Shown here in pieces: positions 25,991 through 35,138 of a stretch of 64,000 bases of DNA. The stretch is from Nocardia altamirensis NBRC 108246 (GTDB taxonomy: Bacteria > Actinomycetota > Actinomycetes > Mycobacteriales > Mycobacteriaceae), in assembly GCF_001612685.1 (NCBI RefSeq), contig NZ_BDAY01000024.1:1-64000 (forward strand). The letters are read 5' to 3'. Below the pieces are notes generated by a model. It was not told the DNA's origin, did no database searches, and saw only the letters and a program-made list of their open reading frames with translations. Every line of letters starts with the position of its first letter. Within the stretch, counting starts at the first letter, position 1. The position numbers and the translations under genes were made by a program.

Positions 25991-27160
25991 ATGCCATCGC
26001 GGACACGGGTGTTCGACGATCTGCACCGGCGGACCGCGTCGATGCTAGACGGGTTCTACGCCGCGCTGCCGCCGTACCAGCGGCTGCCGCAATCCCTCGT
26101 GGAGACCGATTTCGCCCGCGGCACCAAGCTCAACGTCGACCTGTTCTTCGAATACCTGCGCCGCGGCGAGGAACCTTCGGAGGAAGACACCAGGGAACTC
26201 GTCGAGCTCGCGATGGATCGACTGCGCGACGGCACCCCGCTGCCCGAGGTGCTCGAACGTTATCGATTCGGCGCGACGTTCATCTGGGAGCGGTTACGCG
26301 CCTCGGCCACCCCGGCCGAGCGTGAGCTGCTGTTCGATGCGTCGTTGCTGCTGCTGCAGTACGTCACGCTGGTCACCTCCCGGATCGCCACCGCGGCCAC
26401 CCAGCGGGTGCACGACCCCCGCTGGGAGCTGCTCGAGCGCAGGCGCGGGATCGCCGACGCGCTGCTCACCGGGCGCGACCCGGTGGAGTGGGCGAACGAT
26501 CCGGTGATTCCGGTGGCGGATGCCTTCCTTGTCGCGGTGTTCCGCCTGTGCGGCACCCGTGGCGGCCCCGCCTCGGCGCTGCGGCACCGGGTCGAGGCGA
26601 TTCCCGGGGTGTTCCTGCGGCTGGACGCGGGCGGCTGGACCGCCCTCATCCCGCTGCAACCCGGCGACGACGGCTCGGCCACGCTGTCCGCGCTCACCGC
26701 GCGACTGCCCGCGCAGGAGCCGAGCGAGCCGCCACCGTACTGGGTCGGCGTCGGCGCGGCGCGCAGCAAGGATGCGATCCCGGTCATGAACGCCGAGGCG
26801 CGGGTGCTCGCCGAGCTCGGCCGATGCCTGGTCCGGCGCGAAATACTGTGCCGCAGACAGGATCTGCAGTTCGAGTACACGGTGGCGGTGAGCGACGCGG
26901 CCAGGCCTGGCCTGGCGTCGGTGCTCGCGCCGCTCGACGCGCAGCCGATGCTCGCCGAGACGCTCGAGGTGTTCGTCGACAGCGGCTTCAACCAGCTGGC
27001 GACGGCCAGGCAGCTCAACGTGCACCGAAACACGGTGACCTACCGGCTTTCTCGCGTGCACGAGCTGACCGGGCTCGACCCGCACCGCCCCGCCGACGCG
27101 ATGACCTTGTCCGCCGCACGGCTGGCCAGGCGCCTCGAATCTGCCTCCTTCGCCCCGTAA
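25991..27160 (+). CDS. PucR/CdaR-type helix-turn-helix regulator
   Basis: A protein of about 389 aa. The N-terminal two thirds have a RsbRD/GGDEF-like effector fold without recognisable catalytic residues. The C-terminal domain LAETLEVFVDSGFNQLATARQLNVHRNTVTYRLSRVHELTGLD (about residues 325-368) is the HTH_30 domain of PucR/CdaR regulators. ATGs at 25988 and 25991 are both possible. It lies 20 nt after the ligase gene and upstream of the hydrolase gene. Since those two genes share leader sequence, this protein is a reasonable candidate for their regulator (inference). Confidence 0.85.
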   Translation: MPSRTRVFDDLHRRTASMLDGFYAALPPYQRLPQSLVETDFARGTKLNVDLFFEYLRRGEEPSEEDTRELVELAMDRLRDGTPLPEVLERYRFGATFIWERLRASATPAERELLFDASLLLLQYVTLVTSRIATAATQRVHDPRWELLERRRGIADALLTGRDPVEWANDPVIPVADAFLVAVFRLCGTRGGPASALRHRVEAIPGVFLRLDAGGWTALIPLQPGDDGSATLSALTARLPAQEPSEPPPYWVGVGAARSKDAIPVMNAEARVLAELGRCLVRREILCRRQDLQFEYTVAVSDAARPGLASVLAPLDAQPMLAETLEVFVDSGFNQLATARQLNVHRNTVTYRLSRVHELTGLDPHRPADAMTLSAARLARRLESASFAP

Positions 27161-27246
27161 CCCTCACGTAGCCAACACCTTTTAGTTACTTTCCCAATCG
27201 ATCGTCGTTCCGGCTGGCGGATTGCCCGTGTCGCGGCACCCCGGCT

Positions 27247-27413
27247 ATGCGTTGTGCTGAATGACGACAACGAAGTCAGGCGTTGCCCTCGCACGTCCGG
27301 ACACAATCCGGACCCGAGTGCGCCCGTTTCGGCACTCGATCCGCGGTATCGACCGGCGGACGGGTAGCTCGCGGCCCGGCTTCCACCCTCGCCAGCAAAG
27401 GTTCAGGTAGTTG
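27247..27413 (+). promoter_or_regulatory. Leader of the CocE-type hydrolase gene
   Basis: Carries the second copies of the two blocks described at 24073-24165. Here the blocks are 115 nt apart instead of 42 nt. Block 2 holds AAAGG and the TTG start. Confidence 0.6.
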
Positions 27414-29462
27414 AGAATTGTTTCCCGGGCGCGGCCCTCGCGCACCGTGACGATCGCCGCCCTCACGGCCGTCGGCTTGCTCATCCAGCTCGCTCCCGCC
27501 GCGCAGGCGGTCCCGACCTCGGGTCCGGTTCCCAACGCGCCAGCCAACTTCGGCGTGCCCGCCGACTATCAGCCGACGCCGGAGCGCTACGGCATCGCCT
27601 ACGAACTCGGCAATATCGTCCCGCTCTCCGACGGCACCCAGCTGCAGACCGAGGTGCGCTATCCGACCGACCCGGCCACCGGGCAGCGCGCGGCGGGCGA
27701 GTTCCCGGTCGTCGTCAACTTCACCACCTACGGTGCGGTGTCGAGCGCGCTCGCCGCTGCGGTCACCGGCGTGGTGGACACGCTGCACATCCCGCTGCCC
27801 GACCACCTGAAGGATGCGCGCCGAATCATCAACCAGGCCACCAGCGCTCAGGACATGCTGGTGCGCCGCGGCTACATCGAGGTGATCGCCGACGTGCGCG
27901 GCACCGGCGGCTCGACCGGCGCGTGGAATCCGGCCTCGCAGCAGGACGGCCTCGACGGCGCGCAGCTGGTCGACTGGGCGGCGAAGCTGCCCGGCGCCAA
28001 CGGCAAGGTCGGCATGTACGGGTACTCGTTCCCCGCGCTGTCGGCGTTGCGCACGGCCCAATCGGTCGCGCCCGGTTCGCCGTTGAAGGCGATCGTGCCG
28101 ATGGCCATGCCCAACAACATCTTCAACGAGGTGCTCGGGCACGACGGCATGATGAGCCCGATCCTGCTCACCGCCATCTCGGTGCTGGTGCCCTACCTCA
28201 GCCTGATCGGCCCGTTCCTGACCGCGGCGGTCTCGCCGCAGCTGTTCCTCAAATCCCTCGGCGACCATCTGCAGGCGGCGGTGTCCTCCGACAGCACGAT
28301 CAAGCTGCTGTTCGAGGCGTACGGCGGCGGCCCGCTGGCCTACGACGGTCAGTGGTGGCAGGACCGGCGTTTCGAGACCGATCTGCGCAAGGTGGTCGAC
28401 AACGGCATCGCCATGTACCAGGTCGGCGGCCTCTGGGATCTGTACCAGGAAGGCCCGTGGCGCAACTACTCCCAGCTGCAGAACATCGCGGCGGGCCGGG
28501 ATCAGTTCGCGCCGATGGCGAAAGACCAGGCTGCCGACGGCCGGTTCCAGCTGCTGATGGGCCCGTGGTACCACGTCGGTCTCGGTTTCGGGCCAGGTTC
28601 GAGGATGGACACCGACATGATCACCCTGGCGTGGTTCGATCGATGGCTTAAAGACATTCCGAATGGAATTGACAAAACAGACAATCCGCTGCACGTGATC
28701 GACCCGAACAATATGGCCGTCGCTACCTCGCGATACCCGTTCGAGCAGGCGAGCATTCACCAGCGGTACTTCGACGGCGACCGTCTGGTCGCGCAGCCGC
28801 CGTCGATCGACAATGCCGCCGATCGGCTCGACTACAGCGGCATCGACACCCTCTGCAACCGACAGAGCCTCGGCCAGTACAGCGCAGGCCTGTTCGATTT
28901 CCTGTTCCGGCTGTTCACTGCCTACAACCCGTGCACGGAATGGGTGCAGGAGCCTGTCGCAGGCCGTCGCTACACGATGGACCCGGTGGCCGAGCCGACC
29001 GTGCTGGCCGGTCCGAGCAGCGTCATCCTGCATGCATCCTCGACCAGTACCGATGCCGCGTTTCAAGTGTGGCTTGACGACGTGGCGCCGGACGGGACGG
29101 CGGTGAACATCACCGGCGGCTCGCAGCTGGCCAGCCAGCGCACCCTGAACGACGAGAAGACCTGGCGTGCGGCCGATGGCACCGTCTACGCGCCGGAGCA
29201 CGTGGTCCGCAAGGACACCGAGCAGCTCCTGACGCCGGGCGAGGTGGCCAGGCTGGAGGTCAAACTCCGCCCGACCTTCTACCGACTGGAGCCGGGACAC
29301 GCACTGCGCCTTCGGATTACGAGCGGCACCTTCCCGTCGACCATGCCCATCCCGACGGACCTGCCCAGGCTGGTCGGCTCGTCCCAGCAGATCCACCGAG
29401 ACGCTGCTCGTCCATCGAGTCTCATCGTTCCGCTGGCACCGGCGTCCGCATTCGGCGGCTGA
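27411..29462 (+). CDS. Secreted CocE/NonD-type S15 peptidase family hydrolase
   Basis: A 683-aa alpha/beta hydrolase of the X-Pro dipeptidyl-peptidase (S15)/cocaine-esterase class. A signal peptide is visible at residues about 1-30 (basic start, then TVTIAALTAVGLLIQLAPAAQA). The nucleophile elbow is GKVGMYGYSFPAL, with Ser in GYSFP. DVRGTGGSTGAWN is the oxyanion-side motif, and the C-terminal jelly-roll (from about residue 520) includes VDTLxxL-like strands. The His is expected near GPWYHVG. The substrate may be an ester, amide or lipid. Start TTG at 27411 with AAAGG upstream. A strong terminator follows the stop. Confidence 0.85.
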   Translation: MRIVSRARPSRTVTIAALTAVGLLIQLAPAAQAVPTSGPVPNAPANFGVPADYQPTPERYGIAYELGNIVPLSDGTQLQTEVRYPTDPATGQRAAGEFPVVVNFTTYGAVSSALAAAVTGVVDTLHIPLPDHLKDARRIINQATSAQDMLVRRGYIEVIADVRGTGGSTGAWNPASQQDGLDGAQLVDWAAKLPGANGKVGMYGYSFPALSALRTAQSVAPGSPLKAIVPMAMPNNIFNEVLGHDGMMSPILLTAISVLVPYLSLIGPFLTAAVSPQLFLKSLGDHLQAAVSSDSTIKLLFEAYGGGPLAYDGQWWQDRRFETDLRKVVDNGIAMYQVGGLWDLYQEGPWRNYSQLQNIAAGRDQFAPMAKDQAADGRFQLLMGPWYHVGLGFGPGSRMDTDMITLAWFDRWLKDIPNGIDKTDNPLHVIDPNNMAVATSRYPFEQASIHQRYFDGDRLVAQPPSIDNAADRLDYSGIDTLCNRQSLGQYSAGLFDFLFRLFTAYNPCTEWVQEPVAGRRYTMDPVAEPTVLAGPSSVILHASSTSTDAAFQVWLDDVAPDGTAVNITGGSQLASQRTLNDEKTWRAADGTVYAPEHVVRKDTEQLLTPGEVARLEVKLRPTFYRLEPGHALRLRITSGTFPSTMPIPTDLPRLVGSSQQIHRDAARPSSLIVPLAPASAFGG

Positions 29463-29470
29463 GGCGCGCA

Positions 29471-29498
29471 CCCCGGGCCGGAATACCCCGGCCCGGGG
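29471..29498 (+). terminator. Strong terminator after the CocE-type gene
   Basis: Perfect 11-bp arms CCCCGGGCCGG (29471-29481) and CCGGCCCGGGG (29488-29498) with a 6-nt loop, 8 nt past the stop codon. GC-only stems without a T-tract are common terminators in such genomes. Confidence 0.75.
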
Positions 29499-29900
29499 GT
29501 GGGTTGCAAGTCACGTTTAAGCCCCGATCAACACCGGGACCTGTAAAGATCATGGAAACCTGGGATGAATACCAGGTGCATTGAGACACATTATCCAGCA
29601 AGCTATCAGCTACCTGAACATTAAGCGTTTCACATCCGCGCTGGCAGCGGCGGTATATTCGCGTATTGCGCCGCCCGCAACGTCGTTGTCCGCGTTTCTG
29701 CGGCAAATATCGGTGATCCAGCTCACCGTCACATTCTGATCAAATTTCTTCTAAAGTTTCCCTGTCCCGGTCCGACGATGACGTCCCTGGACACGATCGG
29801 ACAAAGTTCTCGGATGCAGGCCGAAATTCTTGTCACCATTTCGGATCGGCAATTGCCCTACCGCGCATGGGTATTGCCGATGGGCAGCTGAAGGTGTGTC
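29499..29900 (+). promoter_or_regulatory. Long AT-richer control region before the acyltransferase operon
   Basis: About 400 bp with visibly lower GC than its surroundings and no gene. It contains an inverted repeat ACCTGG/CCAGGT (29558-29577, 8-nt centre), a TATATT hexamer near 29652 and a TAAAGT hexamer near 29752. An experimental start site is needed to choose between promoters. Confidence 0.45.
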
Positions 29901-31349
29901 ATGGAATTCATCGAACTGGCCGACTATCCGTTGCCGAGCGGCCGGGTGATCGAGTGGCTCCCGACAGCCACATCGCACTGGGCCGATTGGCCGCGAGATA
30001 CTCGCGCCGTTTCCTATAATCACGAGCATCATCTTCGAGATGCGGTGGAGCACAGCCGAATACGAGATCATCGGCACTACTGGCTCGGCCACGTCTTCCA
30101 GATCGACGAACCGCTCGATCCACAAGCATGGCGCACCGCGCTCGACACCTGGATCGACCGGCACGAAGGATTGCGCACGCACGTCACCATCGAGGGCGGC
30201 CGACCGGCCAGATACACCTTGCCGCCCGGTGAAATCCGGGTCCAGCCGTCCGACGCGGGCGCACCGACCTCGACGATGGCGACCTATCGCCTGGTCCAGG
30301 GTCTGCTCGACGACGGAACCTCGCCGCTGCGCTGGCCGTCCTACGTCTGCGTGACCATCGCGAACCGAGACGGCTTCACCGTCGTCTTCGGCGCCGACCA
30401 CTCGATCATGGACGGCTACTCGACCGTCTCGACCGGCGGCGAGCTGCACGCGCTCTACATTGCTGCCCGCACGGGAGAAACCGCGCGGCTGCTCGAGACC
30501 GGCAGCTACGTCGACTTCAGCCAGGACGAGCGCACCCGCGCCATCAGCACGACGGCCGCGGACCCCGCGGTCGACACCTGGCGCATGTTCTTCCCTGAGC
30601 ACACCGAAAACACCCTCCCCTGCGGCACGCTCAGCAAGGTCGCCGCGGCACCGATCGAAACCACAGATCCCGCCGAGGCGGCACCGCGCCGCGTCTCGCA
30701 GCGCAACCTGTCGGTCGAGGTGCTCGACGCCGACGCCGCCGACGCCGCGGCGGCCGTCGCACGCGAACAAGGCCAGGGCCTGTTCGCCGCGCTACTCGCC
30801 GCCTTCGCGGTGACCACCACCGAACTCGGTGCGGGCCGCGACTTCCGCACGGTGATCCCGCTGCACACCCGCACCGATCCGCAGTGGGCGGAAACGCTCG
30901 GCTGGTTCGTCGGGCTCGCTCCGTTCCAGCTCGATTGCGGTGTCGCCCGCAATCTTTCGGAACTGATCACCCCGGCAGGCCAGGAACTGCGGCGCACCCG
31001 CAGCGCGGCGACGGTGCCGTTCGCCAGGGTGTGCGAGTTGCTCGGCACCTGGCCGCGCATCTCGTTCATGGTGTCCTACATGGACATTCGCTCCGCGCCG
31101 TCCGCGTCGACCTGGCTCGACACCGACACCCGCTGGCTGCGCAGCCGCAACGTCTCCCCCACCGAATTCTTCTTCTGGTTCGTGCGCACGCCGATGGGCG
31201 TGACGCTCAACATGCGGTATCCGGGCACCACCAAGGCGACCCGCGATATCCACCGGCATGTGCTGCGCATGCGGGATCTGCTTGCCGAGTTCACCCGCTA
31301 CGGGGACGCACGAATCCGCCCGATCGAAGGAGCGCCGCTGTCATGGTAG
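29901..31349 (+). CDS. Stand-alone condensation-fold acyltransferase 1 (PapA-like)
   Basis: A 482-aa protein with the two-lobed condensation-domain fold of mycobacterial PapA acyltransferases. The active-site motif is ADHSIMDGYS, with His167 and Asp171; the first His of the usual HHxxxDG is an Asp here. The later landmarks LGWFVGLAPFQ and VSYMDIRS match the other two proteins of the cluster. No carrier-protein or adenylation domain is attached, so it should transfer an acyl group from CoA or a carrier to a free acceptor, such as a sugar or lipid alcohol. First gene of a three-gene operon. Confidence 0.85.
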   Translation: MEFIELADYPLPSGRVIEWLPTATSHWADWPRDTRAVSYNHEHHLRDAVEHSRIRDHRHYWLGHVFQIDEPLDPQAWRTALDTWIDRHEGLRTHVTIEGGRPARYTLPPGEIRVQPSDAGAPTSTMATYRLVQGLLDDGTSPLRWPSYVCVTIANRDGFTVVFGADHSIMDGYSTVSTGGELHALYIAARTGETARLLETGSYVDFSQDERTRAISTTAADPAVDTWRMFFPEHTENTLPCGTLSKVAAAPIETTDPAEAAPRRVSQRNLSVEVLDADAADAAAAVAREQGQGLFAALLAAFAVTTTELGAGRDFRTVIPLHTRTDPQWAETLGWFVGLAPFQLDCGVARNLSELITPAGQELRRTRSAATVPFARVCELLGTWPRISFMVSYMDIRSAPSASTWLDTDTRWLRSRNVSPTEFFFWFVRTPMGVTLNMRYPGTTKATRDIHRHVLRMRDLLAEFTRYGDARIRPIEGAPLSW

Positions 31350-32797
31350 AGATGACCCTCACCGAAGATTGGCAGCCGAAGCCGGGCGTGCTCGTCGAGT
31401 TCACCACCACCGCCGCGAGCAAAGCGGCCACCGCAACCACGGCTCCCTCCGATGTTCCCGCGACCTACCTGCAGGAATCCCATATCCGCCGCTGGTCGGC
31501 GCGCAGGCAGACCGAGGACCCGCTCGCCTCCGAGCTCTCGTTCTGCTTCACCGTCGCGCGCCCGTTCGACGCAGAGGCGTTGCGCCGCACCTACATCGCG
31601 TTCCTGCAGCGCCACGAGACCCTGCGCTCGTGGTTCCGGATCGACGAGACCGACGGCAGGTTCGCGCTGACCAGGTACCTGCTCGACCCGGCGGCGGTCG
31701 ATCTGGAAACCCATACCGTCGCCACCTTCACCGACAGCGGCGACCTCCGCGACGCCCTGGTCGCGAAGTTCAAGGCCAACGCCGATCCGACGCGCTGGCC
31801 CGCGATCGTCTGCTGCGCGATCGATCACGGCGCGGACGGCTTCACGGTGGTCTACAGCGCCGACCACGCGTTCACCGACGGCATGTCGGTGCTCACGTCC
31901 CTGCTCGAGTTCCACGCGCTGTACGCCGCGTTCAGCACCGGCCAGGAGCCTGCGCTCCCGCCGGTCGGCAGTTACGTCGAGTTCGCGAAGGCCGAGCGCG
32001 CCGCGGTGGCCGCACAGCCTGCGGAGTTGGCGCGACTGGCCGAGCTGCTCGCCGAGAACGCGCAGCGGGTCCGCCCGCTGCCGATCGAGCTCGGCCTGGC
32101 GCCCGGCGAGCTCGCCGACAGCTTCGGCACCAAGGTCGACATGCTCGACGCGGCCGAGATCGACGCGTTCGCCGACGCATGCAAGGCGGCGGGCGGTTCG
32201 TTCTCCGCGGGGCTCTACGCCGCCGTGGCCCTGGCCGAGCTCGAATTCGCGGGCCGGACAAGCTATCTCGGCATGAACGTGGTCGGAACCAGGAGCGCGC
32301 CGCAGTATCAGCTCGCCCAGGGCTGGTTCATCAACCTGATCCCGATCGCGTTCGATCTCGAAGGCGCACACCGGTTCACCGAGGTGATCGGCCGGGCAGG
32401 CGTCGCCTTGGACTGGGCCAAGCCGCTGTCGAATGTCCCGATCCATGCCGCACTGGAACGGGCCGCCCAGCTCACCGGGGCACCGCTGCCGGTCACCACC
32501 GACTGGCCGTGGGTGTCTTACCTGGACATGCGCGCGATGTCCGGTGCGGCATTGGAAAACGCTCTACCAGGTATCTCCGAAATCCATGGGCTCGGCTCGC
32601 GCAGCCGGATCGGGCAGACCTCGCCGATCTGGTTCAACCGTGAGCTGGAACGCCTGCACGTCACGATGATGTACCCCGACACCGCGATCGCGCACAAATC
32701 GGCCGCGGACTACCTCGGACAGATTCGCACCACCCTGCGCGCCATCGCGCACACCGGTGACTTCGCGGCCACCGGACCTGCTCTCGTGAGGCCATAA
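31343..32797 (+). CDS. Stand-alone condensation-fold acyltransferase 2 (PapA-like)
   Basis: A 484-aa paralogue of the preceding protein. The active-site motif is SADHAFTDGMS (His175, Asp179), again DHxxxDG. QGWFINLIPIAFD and WVSYLDMRAMSG are the second-lobe landmarks. It has the best-preserved motif set of the three. The ATG at 31343 overlaps the end of gene 1 by 7 nt, and a GAAGGAG site lies 10 nt upstream, so translation is coupled. Mycobacterial PapA1/PapA2 act in sequence on a trehalose lipid; a similar sequential role here is inference. Confidence 0.85.
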   Translation: MVEMTLTEDWQPKPGVLVEFTTTAASKAATATTAPSDVPATYLQESHIRRWSARRQTEDPLASELSFCFTVARPFDAEALRRTYIAFLQRHETLRSWFRIDETDGRFALTRYLLDPAAVDLETHTVATFTDSGDLRDALVAKFKANADPTRWPAIVCCAIDHGADGFTVVYSADHAFTDGMSVLTSLLEFHALYAAFSTGQEPALPPVGSYVEFAKAERAAVAAQPAELARLAELLAENAQRVRPLPIELGLAPGELADSFGTKVDMLDAAEIDAFADACKAAGGSFSAGLYAAVALAELEFAGRTSYLGMNVVGTRSAPQYQLAQGWFINLIPIAFDLEGAHRFTEVIGRAGVALDWAKPLSNVPIHAALERAAQLTGAPLPVTTDWPWVSYLDMRAMSGAALENALPGISEIHGLGSRSRIGQTSPIWFNRELERLHVTMMYPDTAIAHKSAADYLGQIRTTLRAIAHTGDFAATGPALVRP

Positions 32798-34176
32798 TGC
32801 AGCTGCTCTTTCTCGAACACTCGAGCGCGCCACCGGGAACCCTGCTCGAGTGGACCGCGCTCGCCGAACCAGGACCGACGCCGGACGCCACGCCGGCCAC
32901 CTCCAACCAATCCATCCATCTCGCCGCCGGCGGCCCGACCACCTGGCTCGCCGCCACCTTCGATGTCGCGGGTCCGATCGACGAATCCGCCTTGCACACC
33001 GCGTTTTCGGTGTGGCTGCCGCGCCACGACGCCCTGCACTGCTGCTTCGAGCCGCCGAGCAAGGACCGCCCCGCAGCGGTACACGTGGTGCACGACACCG
33101 ATATTCGGCTGGTGCCGCGGCAGGCCGTGTGCACCTCGAGCACCGAGGAACTGCGTGCGGTGCTCGGCGCCAGGCTCGACGAGGCGTGCTCGCCGTACAG
33201 CTTCGCGCCGTACTTCCTCGGCGCCGTCACCAGGGACGAAACCTCCACCGTTGTCTGCGGATTCGATCACGCGGTGTGCGACGCATGGTCGATCACGATC
33301 GCGGTCGCCGAGCTGGACCTGCTCTACCGCGCCGCCTGCGAGGACGGGGTCGACGGTGCCGAAGCCGCCGCCGACCGACTGCCGGAACCCGGGAGTTTCC
33401 TGTCCTATTCGACCCGCGAGGCCGCGGTGCCCGCCGCCGCCACCGGGCCGCTGATCCGCGCGTGGCGCGACTTCCTGCACGCCGCAGGCAACGATCTGCC
33501 GCATTTCCCACTCGATCTCGGCCTGCAGGCAGGCTCGCTCGCGCCGTTCGGCTGCGACGCGCGCCCGCTGCTCGGCGCGACGGCAACCGATGCGCTGCAC
33601 CGCAAGTCGCGTGCGGACGGGTACTCCATGTTCGCGGCGCTGCTCGCTGCGGTGGCACTGGCCGCGGCCGACCTCGGCGGGCGCACCGGGACCGATCTGG
33701 TGTTCCCGGTGCACACCCGCCGGGAACCGCGACACCACAACACCTTCGGCTGGCTGGTCTCCAACGGGCCTGCGCATATCCCGGTGGCGCATGACTTCTG
33801 CGCCACCGCCCGCGGCGCGGAAGAGGCGATCCGGTCCGGCCAGCGGCTGGCCCAGGTTCCCGCGAACCGGGTGCTCGCCGCGATGGGCGCCGACCTGCAC
33901 CGGACCAGACATGATCTGTTCAGCGTCTCCTACACCGACTATCGGTGGCTGCCTGGCGGCTCGCGCAGCGACACCAGCCGCACGGTGCCGCGAAATCCGG
34001 CCCAGTTCAGCCGCAGCGCGCCGCTCGACGACGTGCAGATGTGGTTCACCCGCACCGATGAGGGGCTCGCGTTGCGCACCAGATATCCTGCGACACCCAC
34101 CGCGGGTGCACTGCTCGGCGAATTCCTCGACCGGGTCACCGCAACCCTGTCCGCCGCGATCTCGGTACGGGTATGA
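32797..34176 (+). CDS. Stand-alone condensation-fold acyltransferase 3 (PapA-like)
   Basis: A 459-aa third paralogue. Its active-site motif is FDHAVCDAWS (His158, Asp162), so the Gly after the Asp is replaced by Ala, and it is the most divergent copy. FGWLVSNGPAHIP and VSYTDYRWLPGG are the other landmarks. His and Asp are kept, so it may be active, but altered specificity or a structural role is possible. Its ATG shares one base with the stop of gene 2 (TAATG), the tightest coupling in the operon. Confidence 0.8.
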   Translation: MQLLFLEHSSAPPGTLLEWTALAEPGPTPDATPATSNQSIHLAAGGPTTWLAATFDVAGPIDESALHTAFSVWLPRHDALHCCFEPPSKDRPAAVHVVHDTDIRLVPRQAVCTSSTEELRAVLGARLDEACSPYSFAPYFLGAVTRDETSTVVCGFDHAVCDAWSITIAVAELDLLYRAACEDGVDGAEAAADRLPEPGSFLSYSTREAAVPAAATGPLIRAWRDFLHAAGNDLPHFPLDLGLQAGSLAPFGCDARPLLGATATDALHRKSRADGYSMFAALLAAVALAAADLGGRTGTDLVFPVHTRREPRHHNTFGWLVSNGPAHIPVAHDFCATARGAEEAIRSGQRLAQVPANRVLAAMGADLHRTRHDLFSVSYTDYRWLPGGSRSDTSRTVPRNPAQFSRSAPLDDVQMWFTRTDEGLALRTRYPATPTAGALLGEFLDRVTATLSAAISVRV

Positions 34177-34239
34177 GCATGCGGCCGCGCAGCCTGCGCC
34201 AGCGATCCACAAACCACAACGTTCGAGTAGCCCGACCCG

Positions 34240-34263
34240 ATAGTCTCAGCGGTGGATCCACCG
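34240..34263 (+). promoter_or_regulatory. Candidate promoter and palindrome before the AraC gene
   Basis: GATAGT (34240-34245) resembles a -10 element and is followed by the perfect 14-bp palindrome CGGTGGATCCACCG (34250-34263), which would overlap the transcription start. This suits autoregulation of the AraC-type gene. Confidence 0.5.
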
Positions 34264-34294
34264 AGAGTGTGCTCGTGTCAGCCGGGAGCGTCCG

Positions 34295-35077
34295 ATGATG
34301 AAGGCTCTGGTCACCAACGACTTCTCGACGTCATCGGACGCCGACGCAACGCGTTGGCAGGGCCGTGCACTACTGCGGCCCGGCGTCCTCGCCTTCGAAG
34401 GGCCGGTGTGGCCCACCGAGATCCACGCCCATCATGCGGTGCAGATCGTTGCCGCCGATACCCCGATCGTCGTCGTCGACGGCGGTGGGGTGCGCAGGAA
34501 CGGCACGCACATCGTGGTGCCCACCGACGCGCCGCATCGGGTCGCCGAAGGTGCCGCGCATGGCATCGCGGTCTATCTCGACCCGGAGACCGTCGCAGGC
34601 GCGGCCGCTGATCGGCGGGCGCATCTACACGGGTGGGTGCACTCTCTCGCGGTCGATCCCGCCCATGGCCAGCTCACCGACCACGTGACCGACCTCCTCG
34701 CGGATCTGCTGCGCGACGACCCGCAGGCAGGCCAGGGCGACCGGCACGGTGTGGTGACCGCGGCGCTGCAACTGCTGCCGGAGATGGTGCAGGACGGCTC
34801 GGTGCGCGGCTCGGATGTGGCACGGCAGCTGGGGATTTCGGCGACCAGGCTCACCCATCTGTTCACCGAACAGGTCGGTATTCCGTTGCGCCGCTACATT
34901 CTGTGGCTGCGCCTGCACATCGCGATGACCAGGGTGCTGGCAGGCGACGACCTCAGCACGGCGTCCTACGCGGCCGGGTTCACCGACGACGCCCACCTGA
35001 TCCGCACTTGCAGGCGGACCTTCGGGCTGCCGCCGTCGATGATGGGCACGCACGTCGACTGGGATATCAGCCTCTGA
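34295..35077 (+). CDS. AraC family transcriptional regulator
   Basis: A 260-aa protein. The N-terminal cupin-like half (VWPTEIHAHHAVQIV, then VVPTDAPHRVAEG, about residues 40-90) would bind a ligand. The C-terminal half carries two HTH motifs: SDVARQLGISATRLTHLFTEQVGIPLRRYILWLRL and LSTASYAAGFTDDAHLIRTCRRTFGLPPSMM (about residues 168-248). GGGAG lies 7 nt before the ATG at 34295. It follows the acyltransferase operon by 118 bp on the same strand and may regulate it (inference). Confidence 0.9.
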   Translation: MMKALVTNDFSTSSDADATRWQGRALLRPGVLAFEGPVWPTEIHAHHAVQIVAADTPIVVVDGGGVRRNGTHIVVPTDAPHRVAEGAAHGIAVYLDPETVAGAAADRRAHLHGWVHSLAVDPAHGQLTDHVTDLLADLLRDDPQAGQGDRHGVVTAALQLLPEMVQDGSVRGSDVARQLGISATRLTHLFTEQVGIPLRRYILWLRLHIAMTRVLAGDDLSTASYAAGFTDDAHLIRTCRRTFGLPPSMMGTHVDWDISL

Positions 35078-35138
35078 CGCGTCGTTCGTGGCGGAGTTCC
35101 CGAACAAGGCACTTGCCCGCACTCGGTATGCTCTAGCC

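Noticed and set aside
29901..34176. Nonribosomal peptide synthetase fragments
   Set aside because: Three complete, separately started condensation-fold proteins of PapA-like length; no trace of adenylation or carrier domains between them.
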